Shown piece by piece: positions 21,220 to 30,118 of a stretch of 64,000 bases of DNA; the first letter of the stretch is position 1; each line of letters opens with the position of its first letter. This DNA is from Pseudomonas sp. (lineage in GTDB: Bacteria > Pseudomonadota > Gammaproteobacteria > Pseudomonadales > Pseudomonadaceae), in contig NZ_JAUXXP010000038.1 of assembly GCF_030684895.1 (NCBI RefSeq), positions 51,986 through 115,985 of the forward strand, written 5' to 3'. The notes under the pieces are model-generated. The model did no database searches. It saw nothing but the letters and a program-made list of their open reading frames with translations, and was not told the DNA's origin. Made by a program: the position numbers and the translations under genes.

Positions 21220-22035
21220 ATGACCGCCTTCGCTGAGTTGCCCCTGCTGATCGAACCCGCGCAACTGGCCAGCCGCCTGAATGCGCCCGAACTGATCCTG
21301 ATCGACCTGACCAGCAGCGCCCGCTACGCCGCCGGCCACATCCCTGGCGCGCGCTTTGTCGACCCCAAGCGCACCCAACTGGGCCAGCCGCCAGCACCTG
21401 GCCTGCTGCCGGAACAGGCGCAGCTTGAGCAGCTGTTCGGCGAGCTGGGACATAACCCCGACGCCGTCTACGTGGTGTATGACGATGAAGGCGGCGGCTG
21501 GGCCGGACGCTTTATCTGGCTGCTGGATGTGATTGGCCACGCGCGCTATCACTACCTCGACGGCGGCTTGCAGGCCTGGCTGGCAGAAGAGCGCGAGCTC
21601 AGCACCACAGTGCCAGATGCCGGCGCACAGGCGGTTGCACTGCAACTGGACAGCGCGCCGACCGCCACCCGCGAATACCTGCAAAGCCGCCTCGGAGCCG
21701 CCGACCTGGCGATCTGGGACGCCCGCGCGCCCAGCGAATACAGCGGTGAAAAAGCCCTGGCACAAAAAGCCGGGCACATTCCTGGCGCCCTCAACTTCGA
21801 ATGGACTGCGGGCATGGACCCAGCCCGAGCACTGCGCATCCGCGAGGATATCCAGGCGCAGCTCAATAGCCTCGGCATCACCGCCGACAAGGAAATCATC
21901 ACCCACTGCCAGACCCACCACCGCTCCGGCTTTACCTACCTGGTCGCCAAGCTGCTCGGCTACCCACGGGTAAAAGCCTACGCTGGCTCCTGGGGCGAGT
22001 GGGGCAACCACCCGGACACCCCGGTCGAGCGCTAA
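21220..22035 (+). CDS. rhdA: thiosulfate sulfurtransferase (tandem rhodanese)
   Basis: Rhodanese moves sulfane sulfur from thiosulfate to cyanide or other acceptors. The 271-residue product has two rhodanese domains; the first is inactive and the second carries the active-site loop CQTHHRS with Cys230. The CQTHHRS loop is the form known from the Azotobacter/Pseudomonas RhdA subgroup and differs from mammalian rhodanese. The gene sits 37 bases upstream of psd, possibly in one operon. Confidence 0.95.
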   Translation: MTAFAELPLLIEPAQLASRLNAPELILIDLTSSARYAAGHIPGARFVDPKRTQLGQPPAPGLLPEQAQLEQLFGELGHNPDAVYVVYDDEGGGWAGRFIWLLDVIGHARYHYLDGGLQAWLAEERELSTTVPDAGAQAVALQLDSAPTATREYLQSRLGAADLAIWDARAPSEYSGEKALAQKAGHIPGALNFEWTAGMDPARALRIREDIQAQLNSLGITADKEIITHCQTHHRSGFTYLVAKLLGYPRVKAYAGSWGEWGNHPDTPVER

Positions 22036-22072
22036 GCACCCGCAGACCGCCAGTCATTTTTAAGGAACGCCA

Positions 22073-22933
22073 ATGAAAGATCGTCTGTTTATCCTCAGCC
22101 AGTACCTGCTGCCGCACCACCTGCTGTCGCGCCTGATCGGCTGCGCCGCCGAATGCCGCGCTGGCTGGTTCAAGAACCGCCTGATCGGCTGGTTCGCCAA
22201 GCAGTACCAGGTCAACATGAGCGAAGCCCAGGTCGAAGACCTGAGCGCCTTTGCCCACTTCAATGACTTCTTTACCCGCGCCCTGAAAGACGGCGCCCGC
22301 CCGCTCGACAGCACGCCTGGCGCGGTGCTCAGCCCCGCCGATGGCGCAGTCAGCCAGCTCGGCAAAATCGAACAAGGCCGGGTATTCCAGGCCAAGGGCC
22401 ACAGTTTTAGCGTGATTGAGCTGCTGGGCGGCGACACTGAGCGCGCCGCGGCCTTTATGGGCGGCGACTTCGCCACCATCTACCTCTCACCCAAGGACTA
22501 CCACCGCGTGCACATGCCGCTGGCCGGCACCCTGAAAGAGATGGTCTACGTGCCGGGCCGGCTGTTCTCGGTCAACCAGACCACGGCGGAAAACGTCCCT
22601 GAGCTGTTTGCCCGCAACGAGCGCGTGGTCTGCCTGTTCGATACCGAGCGCGGCCCGATGGCCGTGGTGCTGGTCGGCGCGATGATCGTGGCCTCGATCG
22701 AAACCGTCTGGGCGGGCCTGGTCACGCCGCCAAAACGCACCTTGAAAACATTCAGTTACGACGAAACGGCACGTGCGCCGATCATGCTGGAAAAAGGCGC
22801 AGAGCTTGGGCGCTTCAAGCTTGGCTCCACCGCCATCGTGCTGTTTGGCCCGGAACAGGTGCAGTGGGCCGCAGAATTGGCCGCCAACAGCCCAGTGCAG
22901 ATGGGCCAGCGCCTCGCCGCACCACGCGGCTAG
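22073..22933 (+). CDS. psd: phosphatidylserine decarboxylase proenzyme
   Basis: Psd makes phosphatidylethanolamine at the inner membrane and uses a pyruvoyl group formed by self-cleavage. The 286-residue protein contains the cleavage motif LGST, with Ser252 becoming the pyruvoyl residue. It also has the conserved SPADG and HRVHMPLAG segments. The ATG at 22073 has AAGGA upstream. It follows rhdA closely. Confidence 0.97.
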   Translation: MKDRLFILSQYLLPHHLLSRLIGCAAECRAGWFKNRLIGWFAKQYQVNMSEAQVEDLSAFAHFNDFFTRALKDGARPLDSTPGAVLSPADGAVSQLGKIEQGRVFQAKGHSFSVIELLGGDTERAAAFMGGDFATIYLSPKDYHRVHMPLAGTLKEMVYVPGRLFSVNQTTAENVPELFARNERVVCLFDTERGPMAVVLVGAMIVASIETVWAGLVTPPKRTLKTFSYDETARAPIMLEKGAELGRFKLGSTAIVLFGPEQVQWAAELAANSPVQMGQRLAAPRG

Positions 22934-22945
22934 CCCACCAAGACT

Positions 22946-22973
22946 GGCACCGTCAGCCCATGCAGACGGTGCC
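22946..22973 (+). terminator. hairpin downstream of psd, possible terminator
   Basis: GGCACCGTC and GACGGTGCC form a perfect 9-bp stem beginning 13 bases after the psd stop. No T-run follows, so it may be Rho-assisted or a stabilising 3' end. The rest of the 230-base gap before fimW shows no other feature I can support. Confidence 0.4.
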
Positions 22974-23166
22974 GGAAGACTGGCCAGGGTGAACCTCCGA
23001 CCACGAAAACCAGTCACAACAATGACTTCCAGATGATTTGTGTGCCGCGCCAACTTGGCAACCCAGCCAAGGACATGGCTGCGGGGCACGCGAGATGCTG
23101 CTAGAGTCGAAACATAATTTCTAGACTCACCTGCCTTGCCCGTGTGCTGTGGAGTATCCGATTTAG

Positions 23167-24969
23167 ATGGATAAACAGAATTCTCACTTGCTACTGCGCG
23201 TTACAACGCCGGACAAGCAAAGCCTGTCATTCTGCGAAGCCAGTCCTCGTGATCTGAAAAAATGGGTCGAAGGCCTGCCCAAAGCTAATATTGGCGAAAC
23301 CGCGCGCCAGCTGTATCAGGCCCTGGTCGAGCTCAATCAGCTGCTGACCCCCTCGGAAAATCGCCTGCAGCTGCTGGAAATCCTCCGCCCGGAAATCTAT
23401 TTCGTCTGCAAGCAGCTGGAAAAGCACTTCCTTAACCAGGCCATCGTTCTTGATGAGCGGCCGCGCAAGGTTGCCAACCTCTGCCAGGCCCTGCAGAACC
23501 ACCTGGCAATCGGCTACAAGCTGATCGTCGCCCGGCTGGCGGCCCAGCCAGGCCGCGAACGTCACCAACTGCTTGCCGTAGCCCTGCAGCGCGCCACCCA
23601 CAGCCTGTGCGGCCCGCTGATTCGCGCCAGCCAGTTATACTGCCCGGTTCCGGAGGGGCTCTGGCTTGAGCTACACCAGCTGTACCAGATCGCCCTGGCG
23701 CGCGACCTGCACAAAACCATAATTCGTGACACCCAGGCCCTGCGCACCCAAGGCCTGAGTACTGAACAAAGTTATCTGGTCGCCCTGCTGCTCGGTTGCG
23801 CGCGCTGCAACCAGATGCGTCAGAGCGCTATTGCCCGCCTGGCCGAAGTACTTGAGCCCTGGAGCGCACTGGCCACCCTGCAAGCCGGCGACGCCCCCTC
23901 CAGCCTGTTTGCCATTGCGCCGCAGCTGGATGGCCCGCCGCGCTATATCTCGCTGTTTCAACAGAGCCAGTTGCACACCGCAGTCGGCATCGACCCCAGC
24001 CAACTGGTAGATGCGATCAAGGAGCACCTGCTGCTGCCGGCCGAGAACCTTGCACAATCACGCCTGACGGTGCCCGAAGGCTTCAGTCACGACATGCTGC
24101 AGCATCTGGCCGCGGCCTGGGGCGATATCGCCGAGCGTACCTTCCAGCGCAGCCAGGGCCAGGGCGCCTTGACTCTGTGCATCGGCATGAGCGCGCTGCA
24201 TTTCTACCTGGCCGGCAAACGCCCATTCAACGAAGTGCTGCAGCTACCAGTGACAACCAATGCCGCAGTATTCAAAGCCGAAACCGGCGCACCGGATGTC
24301 TGGTCGAACGCCTTCGATGCACAGAAGAGCAACCAGTGGGAAAACGGCCTGCCCTTCGAAGAGATCCAGTACAACAAACCGGAAAAAATGGCTGGTAGCG
24401 CCGACAGCAATGCCGACAGCTACCCGGTATTCGAAGTGGCCATCGTCAATATCAGCCCCGGCGGCTACTGCCTGTCGTGGCCGAAAGACGTCCCCAGCCA
24501 ACTCCAGGCCGGTGAACTGCTCGGCGTACAAGGCCTGCCGCAGCAAGGCTGGAGCATTGCCGTGGTGCGCTGGATTCGCCAGGTACGTGGCGGCGGCACA
24601 CAGATGGGCATCGAACTGATCGCTCCGCACGCGCAAGCCTGCGGCCTGCAGCTGGTGCGCAAGGCCGAGCAGAACAGCCAGTACCTGCGCGCCCTGCTGC
24701 TGCCGGAAATCAGCGCCATCTCGCGGCCGGCCAGCCTGATTACTGCGCGCCTGCCGTTCCAGGAAGGCAACAAGGTCAGCATCAATCTGAATGGCAACGA
24801 ACATCGCGCAGTACTCAGCCGCCGGCAAACCAGCACCGGCAGTTTCAACCAGTTCGAGTACCGCGGCGTCGAGCAGATCAGCAGTGAGCACGGGAAGCCT
24901 GTCACAGCGCCGAAAAGCCGCACGCCAGGCGGGGAGGAAGACTTTGACTCACTCTGGAAGTCGCTGTAG
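23167..24969 (+). CDS. fimW: FimW-type c-di-GMP-binding protein of the type IV pilus system
   Basis: The 600-residue protein sits directly before fimX, as PA4958 (FimW) does in P. aeruginosa. There FimW is reported as a c-di-GMP effector needed for pilus assembly at cell poles after surface contact. Residues ~1-340 are helical with no recognised domain. Residues ~415-520 resemble a PilZ-like barrel (VAIVNISPGGYCLSW, GELLGVQ, WIRQVRGGGTQMGIEL). An RxxxR-type c-di-GMP motif was not clearly identified, and the D/NxSxxG element appears as NISPGG. Function is taken from position and overall character. Confidence 0.8.
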   Translation: MDKQNSHLLLRVTTPDKQSLSFCEASPRDLKKWVEGLPKANIGETARQLYQALVELNQLLTPSENRLQLLEILRPEIYFVCKQLEKHFLNQAIVLDERPRKVANLCQALQNHLAIGYKLIVARLAAQPGRERHQLLAVALQRATHSLCGPLIRASQLYCPVPEGLWLELHQLYQIALARDLHKTIIRDTQALRTQGLSTEQSYLVALLLGCARCNQMRQSAIARLAEVLEPWSALATLQAGDAPSSLFAIAPQLDGPPRYISLFQQSQLHTAVGIDPSQLVDAIKEHLLLPAENLAQSRLTVPEGFSHDMLQHLAAAWGDIAERTFQRSQGQGALTLCIGMSALHFYLAGKRPFNEVLQLPVTTNAAVFKAETGAPDVWSNAFDAQKSNQWENGLPFEEIQYNKPEKMAGSADSNADSYPVFEVAIVNISPGGYCLSWPKDVPSQLQAGELLGVQGLPQQGWSIAVVRWIRQVRGGGTQMGIELIAPHAQACGLQLVRKAEQNSQYLRALLLPEISAISRPASLITARLPFQEGNKVSINLNGNEHRAVLSRRQTSTGSFNQFEYRGVEQISSEHGKPVTAPKSRTPGGEEDFDSLWKSL

Positions 24970-25033
24970 ATTGCCGACGCACTCCCGTTTGTCGCCTTTT
25001 CGCGCCCGTTCGACGCAGATTTGATACCACACC

Positions 25034-27103
25034 ATGGCCATTGAAAAAAAAACCATACGGCTACTGATACTCGAAGACTCGCAGAACGAGGCCGAGCGCC
25101 TGGTCAGCCTGTTCCGTAATGCGGGGCGGGCAACCCGCGTGCATCGCCTGAGTTCCAGCGATGACCTCAACGAGGCCCTGCAACAAAGCTGGGATCTGCT
25201 GATCTGCGCACCGAGCAGCGAACAGCTGGCGCCGAGTGAAGCGATTGGCGCGATCCGACGCCAGGCCAAGGATATTCCGGTTATCCAGCTGCTCGCCGAC
25301 AACGATTCCGACAGCATCACCGAAGCGCTGATGCTCGGCGCCCAGGACGCATTGCCGCAGGGCGAAGACGAGCGCCTGGTACTGGTGGCCAAGCGCGAGC
25401 TGGCCAACCTGGAAGAACGCCGCGCGCGCCGCGCCTGCGAGGTGGCGCTGCGTGAAGCGGAAAAACGCTGCCAACTACTGCTCGACAGCTCCGTTGATGC
25501 CATCACCTATGTGCACGACGGCATGCACATCTACGCCAACCGCGCCTATCTGGAGCTGTTTGCCTACGAAGATGCCGACGAGCTGGAAGGTATGCCGATG
25601 ATCGACCTGATCGGCAGCAGCGACCAATCCAGCTTCAAGGACTTCCTGAAGAATTATCAAAGTGCCGAAGGCAGCGCTGAACTCAACTGCGCCGGAATCA
25701 AGGCCAACGGCCAGAGCTTCCCGGCACAGATGAGCTTCTCCCCGGCCACCTACGATGGCGAACCCTGCATCCAGGTGGTGATTCGCGCCGAAACGGGTAA
25801 CGCCGAACTGGAAGAAAAGCTGCGCGAGATCAGCAGCCAGGACCTGGTCACCGGCCTGTTCAACCGCACTCACTTCCTCGAACTGATGGACAGCGCCGCC
25901 GAGCGCGCAGTGAATGCCGGACAGCCGTCCAGCCTCGCCTACATCCGCGTTGACCGTTACGCCAGCCTGCTCGCCGATATCGGCCTGGCCGGCATCGACA
26001 TTCTGCTGACCGATCTGGCCAACCTGCTGCGCGCGCACTTCAGCGCTGACGCGCAACTGGCGCGTTTCGGCGATGACGTATTTGCTGTGCTGCAACCCGG
26101 CGTCAGCCCGGAAAGTACTCGCGAGCAGCTGAGCAGCCTGCTGAAAAAAGTCGAAGGTCATCTGTTCGACGTCAGCGGCCGCACCGTGCAAAGCACGCTG
26201 TCGATTGGCGTGGCCGGGCTCAACGAGAAAACCGCCAAGGCCCAGGAAGTGGTCGACCGCGCCCATCGCTGCGCCGACGAGCTGAGCGATGGCAACGCGA
26301 TCAAGCTGTTCAACCCGGCCGATGAGCTGGCCGCCGCTGCGAGCCGCGGCAATATCGTCGCGATGATCCAGCAGGCGCTGGAGAAGAACAGCTTCCGCCT
26401 GCTGTTCCAGCCGATCATCAGCCTGCGCGGCGACAGCTTTGAACACTATGAAGCGCTGCTGCGCCTGATCGGCCCACAAGGCGAGGAAATTCCGCCGACC
26501 GAACTGTTCAACGCGGCGAAAGATGCCGGACTTGCCGAGAAGATCGATCGCTGGGTGATCCTCAACTCGATCAAACTGCTCGCCGACCATCGCAGCAAAG
26601 GCCATAACACCCGCCTGTTCGTACACCTGTCGACCGCCAGCGTGCAGGATCAGACCCTGCTGCCGTGGCTCAGCGTGGCACTGAAAGCCGCACGTCTGCC
26701 GTCAGACTCGCTGGTGTTCCAGTTCAGCGAGCCGGATGCGATTGCCTACCTGAAGCAGGCCAAGGCCATCACCCAGGGCCTCAACGAACTGCACTGCAAA
26801 ACCGCGCTAACTCAATTCGGCTGCTCGCTGAATCCGTTCAACACACTCAAGCACCTGCAGATCGACTTCGTCAAAGTTGACAGCTCCTTCTCCCAGGACC
26901 TGAGCAAGACGGAAAACCAGGAAGCGCTGAAAACCTTGCTGGCCAGCCTGCACTCCCAGGCCAAGCTGACCATCGTGCCCTTCGTCGAGAGCGCCAGCGT
27001 GCTGGCCACTCTCTGGCAGGCCGGGGTCAACTACATTCAGGGACATTACCTGCAGGGCCCGAGCCAGTCGATGGACTACGACTTCTCGGCCGGCGACGAA
27101 TAA
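25034..27103 (+). CDS. fimX: FimX, degenerate GGDEF/EAL c-di-GMP receptor for twitching motility
   Basis: FimX binds c-di-GMP at the leading pole and promotes type IV pilus assembly. The 689-residue product has a REC-like domain without the usual phospho-acceptor Asp (about 8-130) and a PAS domain (about 150-255). A GGDEF domain follows whose signature reads GDDVF (about 270-420), so cyclase activity is unlikely. The last ~250 residues are an EAL domain. It keeps EAL in YEALLRL but has FVHLS where active enzymes have a metal-binding Asn, which suggests binding without hydrolysis. The start is ATG at 25034, 64 bases after fimW. Confidence 0.93.
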   Translation: MAIEKKTIRLLILEDSQNEAERLVSLFRNAGRATRVHRLSSSDDLNEALQQSWDLLICAPSSEQLAPSEAIGAIRRQAKDIPVIQLLADNDSDSITEALMLGAQDALPQGEDERLVLVAKRELANLEERRARRACEVALREAEKRCQLLLDSSVDAITYVHDGMHIYANRAYLELFAYEDADELEGMPMIDLIGSSDQSSFKDFLKNYQSAEGSAELNCAGIKANGQSFPAQMSFSPATYDGEPCIQVVIRAETGNAELEEKLREISSQDLVTGLFNRTHFLELMDSAAERAVNAGQPSSLAYIRVDRYASLLADIGLAGIDILLTDLANLLRAHFSADAQLARFGDDVFAVLQPGVSPESTREQLSSLLKKVEGHLFDVSGRTVQSTLSIGVAGLNEKTAKAQEVVDRAHRCADELSDGNAIKLFNPADELAAAASRGNIVAMIQQALEKNSFRLLFQPIISLRGDSFEHYEALLRLIGPQGEEIPPTELFNAAKDAGLAEKIDRWVILNSIKLLADHRSKGHNTRLFVHLSTASVQDQTLLPWLSVALKAARLPSDSLVFQFSEPDAIAYLKQAKAITQGLNELHCKTALTQFGCSLNPFNTLKHLQIDFVKVDSSFSQDLSKTENQEALKTLLASLHSQAKLTIVPFVESASVLATLWQAGVNYIQGHYLQGPSQSMDYDFSAGDE

Positions 27104-27119
27104 GACTGTGTAGATACAA

Positions 27120-27146
27120 CTAAAGCCGCCTCTAGGGCGGCTTTAG
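27120..27146. terminator. bidirectional terminator between fimX and serB
   Basis: CTAAAGCCGCC and GGCGGCTTTAG pair perfectly over 11 bp. The plus side is followed by TTTGCTTGC. It lies between the convergent fimX and serB genes. Confidence 0.75.
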
Positions 27147-27158
27147 TTTGCTTGCTAT

Positions 27159-28373
27159 TTACTCCAGGCCGTCGCGGTCGCGAAAGCCGAGCAGATAGAG
27201 AATACCGTCCAGGCCCAGGGTCGAGATCGCCTGCTTGGCCGATTGCTTGACCAGCGGCTTGGCGCGGAACGCCACACCGAGGCCGGCGATGGCCAGCATC
27301 GGCAGGTCATTGGCACCATCGCCCACGGCGATGGTCTGCTCCAGGCGCAAGCCTTCCTTGGCCGCCAGCTCGCGCAGCAGGTCAGCCTTGCGCTGAGCGT
27401 CGACAATCGGCTCAACTGCCACACCAGTGACCAGGCCATCGACAATCTGCAGTTCGTTGGCAAACACATAGTCGATACCCAGCTTGGCCTGCAGCTGCCT
27501 GGCAAAGTAGGTAAAGCCGCCAGAAAGGATCGCAGTCTTATAGCCCAGGCGGCGCAGCTCGCTGAACAGCGTCTCGGCGCCTTCGGTCAGGCGCAGTGAG
27601 GCGCCGATATCCGCCAGCACGGTTTCCGGCAAGCCCTTGAGCAACGCCAGGCGTTCGCGGAAGCTGGCGGCGAAATCCAGCTCGCCGCGCATCGCCCGCT
27701 CGGTGATTTCCGAGACCTGCTCGCCAACACCAGCGGCTTTGGCCAGCTCGTCGATCACCTCAGCCTCGATCAGCGTCGAGTCCATGTCGAACACCGCCAG
27801 ACGGCGATTACGACGGAACAGCGAATCGCGCTGGAAGGCGATATCGACGTTGAGTTCCTGCGCCACGCTAAGGAACTCGGCACGCAGAGCGGCCGGATCA
27901 GCCGGCTCGCCACGCACCGAGAACTCAATACAGCCCTTGCCCTGTTCGGCCGGCATATCCAGCGGCATGCGCCCGGAGAGGCGGTCGATATGGTCGATAT
28001 TCAGGTCATAACGCGCGGTAATCGCACTGACGCGCTGCAGTTGCTCGGCCGTCACCTTGCGCGTCAGCAGGGTGACAATATGCCGGGCCTTGCCCTGGCC
28101 ACTGACCCACTGCTGGTAGTCCACCTCGGATACCGGGGTAAAGCGCACCTGCTGATCAAGTTTGTAGGCGGTAAAGAGAATGTCCTTGAGCACCGAGGAC
28201 GCGCGCTCGGTATCCGGTATTTCCACCAGGATGCCGAACGACAGGGTGTCATGGATCACTGCCTGGCCAATATCGAGGATATTCACCCCGCCCTGAGCCA
28301 GTACGCCAGTGATGGCGGCAGTCAAACCGGGGCGATCTTCGCCGGTGATATTGATCAGGACGATTTCGCGCAA
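27159..28373 (-). CDS. serB: phosphoserine phosphatase with two ACT-like domains
   Basis: SerB removes phosphate from O-phosphoserine to give serine. The 404-residue product has two N-terminal ACT-type regulatory domains (about 1-85 and 97-180) and then a HAD phosphatase domain. The nucleophile is Asp196 in FDMDSTL; ILSGGFTYF and VGDGANDLPML follow. The start is a TTG at 28373 with GGAG about 9 bases upstream. It gives the family N-terminus (M/L)REIVLINITG. Confidence 0.95.
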   Translation of the reverse strand: MREIVLINITGEDRPGLTAAITGVLAQGGVNILDIGQAVIHDTLSFGILVEIPDTERASSVLKDILFTAYKLDQQVRFTPVSEVDYQQWVSGQGKARHIVTLLTRKVTAEQLQRVSAITARYDLNIDHIDRLSGRMPLDMPAEQGKGCIEFSVRGEPADPAALRAEFLSVAQELNVDIAFQRDSLFRRNRRLAVFDMDSTLIEAEVIDELAKAAGVGEQVSEITERAMRGELDFAASFRERLALLKGLPETVLADIGASLRLTEGAETLFSELRRLGYKTAILSGGFTYFARQLQAKLGIDYVFANELQIVDGLVTGVAVEPIVDAQRKADLLRELAAKEGLRLEQTIAVGDGANDLPMLAIAGLGVAFRAKPLVKQSAKQAISTLGLDGILYLLGFRDRDGLE

Positions 28374-28485
28374 GGCTCGGTCTCCAGTACAGCGTCAGGG
28401 GCAGCGGCTTGCTGAACAGGTCACAAGCCGTGGAAAAGGCGCACATTCTACCCATTTTCAGCGGCAAACAGCCACGCACGGCGCT

Positions 28486-28513
28486 TTGCCCACTGCGGGG
28501 GCGCCGCTATACT
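28486..28513 (+). promoter_or_regulatory. probable sigma-70 promoter for the AhpA/YtjB-type gene
   Basis: TTGCCC (28486-28491) and TATACT (28508-28513) are spaced by 16 bases and end 34 bases before the start codon of the downstream gene. Confidence 0.5.
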
Positions 28514-28547
28514 GCGCGCCAACTACAGTCGACATGAGCCGAGCTCT

Positions 28548-30083
28548 GTGAACCGGCCCGCCCCCGTAAAACCCGATAATTTCTTCCTGCTGCTGTTCCA
28601 GGCCCTGCGCCAACGGCGCATCCCCCTGGCGCTACGCATTGTCAGCCATAGCTTGCTGCTGGTGGCCCTGGCCCTGGTGATCTATGGCTGGGTGATCGGC
28701 ATGCAGTTCAAGCATGCCATGCAGCAGCAGGCCGAAGCCCTGGGCACCAGCCTGATTACCCAGACCGCCGCCTCGGCGACCGAACTGCTGGTGTCCAACG
28801 ACATCCTCAGTCTCAACGTGCTGCTCAATAACCTGGTGAAAAACCCGCTGGTGGCCCACGCCGCCATCTACAGCGTGGACAACCGCATCCTCGCCGAGGC
28901 CGGTTCACGCCCAAGCAAAAGCATGCTCGGGGAAACCGAGGGGCTGTACTCAACACCGATCACCTTTCAGGAGGTAATCGCCGGGCAGCTGCGCATCAGC
29001 CTGGATATGCAGCAGTTCCAGCAGCCGATGACCATCAGCCTGCAGAGCATGGGCATTCTTAGCCTGATTCTGCTGGCCCTGACTCTCAGCCTGAGCTTGC
29101 GTTTAGGTCGGCATATCTCCACCCCGCTGCTGCAACTGCGGGTATGGCTGCGCGACCCGGATGACCCTGCGCCAGGCGCTGGCCGCCAGGATGAAATCGG
29201 CGACCTGGCGCGTCAGCTGCAAGCACGCCTGGTGCCCGAGAAGCCTGCGCTACCAGAAGACGAGCAAGAGCCGCTCTACGACGACGAGCCACTCGCCCAG
29301 GAGGATGACGACTATCTGCCTGAAGCCTTCGATGATGAGCCGGACTTTGAAGTGCGTGACCTGCACGATGAGCGCTTCGATGAGCGCGACGAGTTGCTCG
29401 AGCCGCTGCACAGCGATGACCAGCCATACGTAGACAGCGCCATGGACGATCCATTCTCCGAGCTGCGCGAGCAGCCCGAGCATGAGCCCGCGCCAGCCCC
29501 CGTGATCCGTCAGCCGCTGCCCAGCGCCGTACTGGCGATCCAACTGGGCGCACAGGAGCAACTGCGCCGCCTACCGCGCAGCCGCCTGATGGAGCTGCTA
29601 CAGCGTTACCGTGACTGCCTTGACCGCGCCGCCAATCTGTATCAGGGCGAGCTGCATACCTTGAGCGACGGTAGCAGCCTGATGCTGTTTCACCAGCTGG
29701 ATATTGGCGAGGACTACCTGACTCACGCCATCTGCTGCGGCGAACTGATGCGCGCCCTCGGCCATGCCCTGCAGATTGAAGTGGCGGACAGCGGCATCAC
29801 CCTGCAACTGCAGCTGGGTCTGACCCTGGGCGAGAACCTCAGCGATCTCAGCCAAGGCGACCTGCTGCTCAGTGAAACGGCGCAGAACGCCCTGGCACTG
29901 TCACAGCACAGCCGCAACCTGCTGCTGGTCGAGCGCAGCATTGCCGACGATGCTCTGGTCAGCCAGCGTGCGCGCATTCGCGCCATCGCCAGCCCGCAAG
30001 GTGCCTGCTGCGTGGAGCGCCTGCTGGAGCCCTATCCATCGCTGCTGGAGCGCCAGCTGGCGCGCATGCACGAAAGCAACTAG
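28548..30083 (+). CDS. AhpA/YtjB-family membrane protein
   Basis: The first ~185 residues fit the SMP_2/AhpA family: two membrane helices (about 31-51 and 165-185) flank a periplasmic domain. This family is encoded divergently from serB in many gammaproteobacteria, including E. coli (smp/ytjB), as here. An unusually acidic linker follows (about 235-310, runs such as EDDDYLPEAFDDEPDFE). The C-terminal ~190-residue domain looks like a degenerate class III cyclase or similar sensor fold (VLAIQLGAQEQL, LSDGSSLMLFHQL, LGLTLGENLSDL). The start is GTG at 28548. Family function is poorly defined. Confidence 0.75.
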   Translation: MNRPAPVKPDNFFLLLFQALRQRRIPLALRIVSHSLLLVALALVIYGWVIGMQFKHAMQQQAEALGTSLITQTAASATELLVSNDILSLNVLLNNLVKNPLVAHAAIYSVDNRILAEAGSRPSKSMLGETEGLYSTPITFQEVIAGQLRISLDMQQFQQPMTISLQSMGILSLILLALTLSLSLRLGRHISTPLLQLRVWLRDPDDPAPGAGRQDEIGDLARQLQARLVPEKPALPEDEQEPLYDDEPLAQEDDDYLPEAFDDEPDFEVRDLHDERFDERDELLEPLHSDDQPYVDSAMDDPFSELREQPEHEPAPAPVIRQPLPSAVLAIQLGAQEQLRRLPRSRLMELLQRYRDCLDRAANLYQGELHTLSDGSSLMLFHQLDIGEDYLTHAICCGELMRALGHALQIEVADSGITLQLQLGLTLGENLSDLSQGDLLLSETAQNALALSQHSRNLLLVERSIADDALVSQRARIRAIASPQGACCVERLLEPYPSLLERQLARMHESN

Positions 30084-30090
30084 AAACACG

Positions 30091-30112
30091 CGCCTGGCTG
30101 AATCGCCAGGCG
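30091..30112. terminator. hairpin between convergent genes
   Basis: CGCCTGGC and GCCAGGCG form a perfect 8-bp stem 7 bases after the plus-strand stop and 6 bases before the minus-strand stop at 30119. The flanking T-run is weak (TTATCCCT). Confidence 0.5.
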
Positions 30113-30118
30113 TTATCC

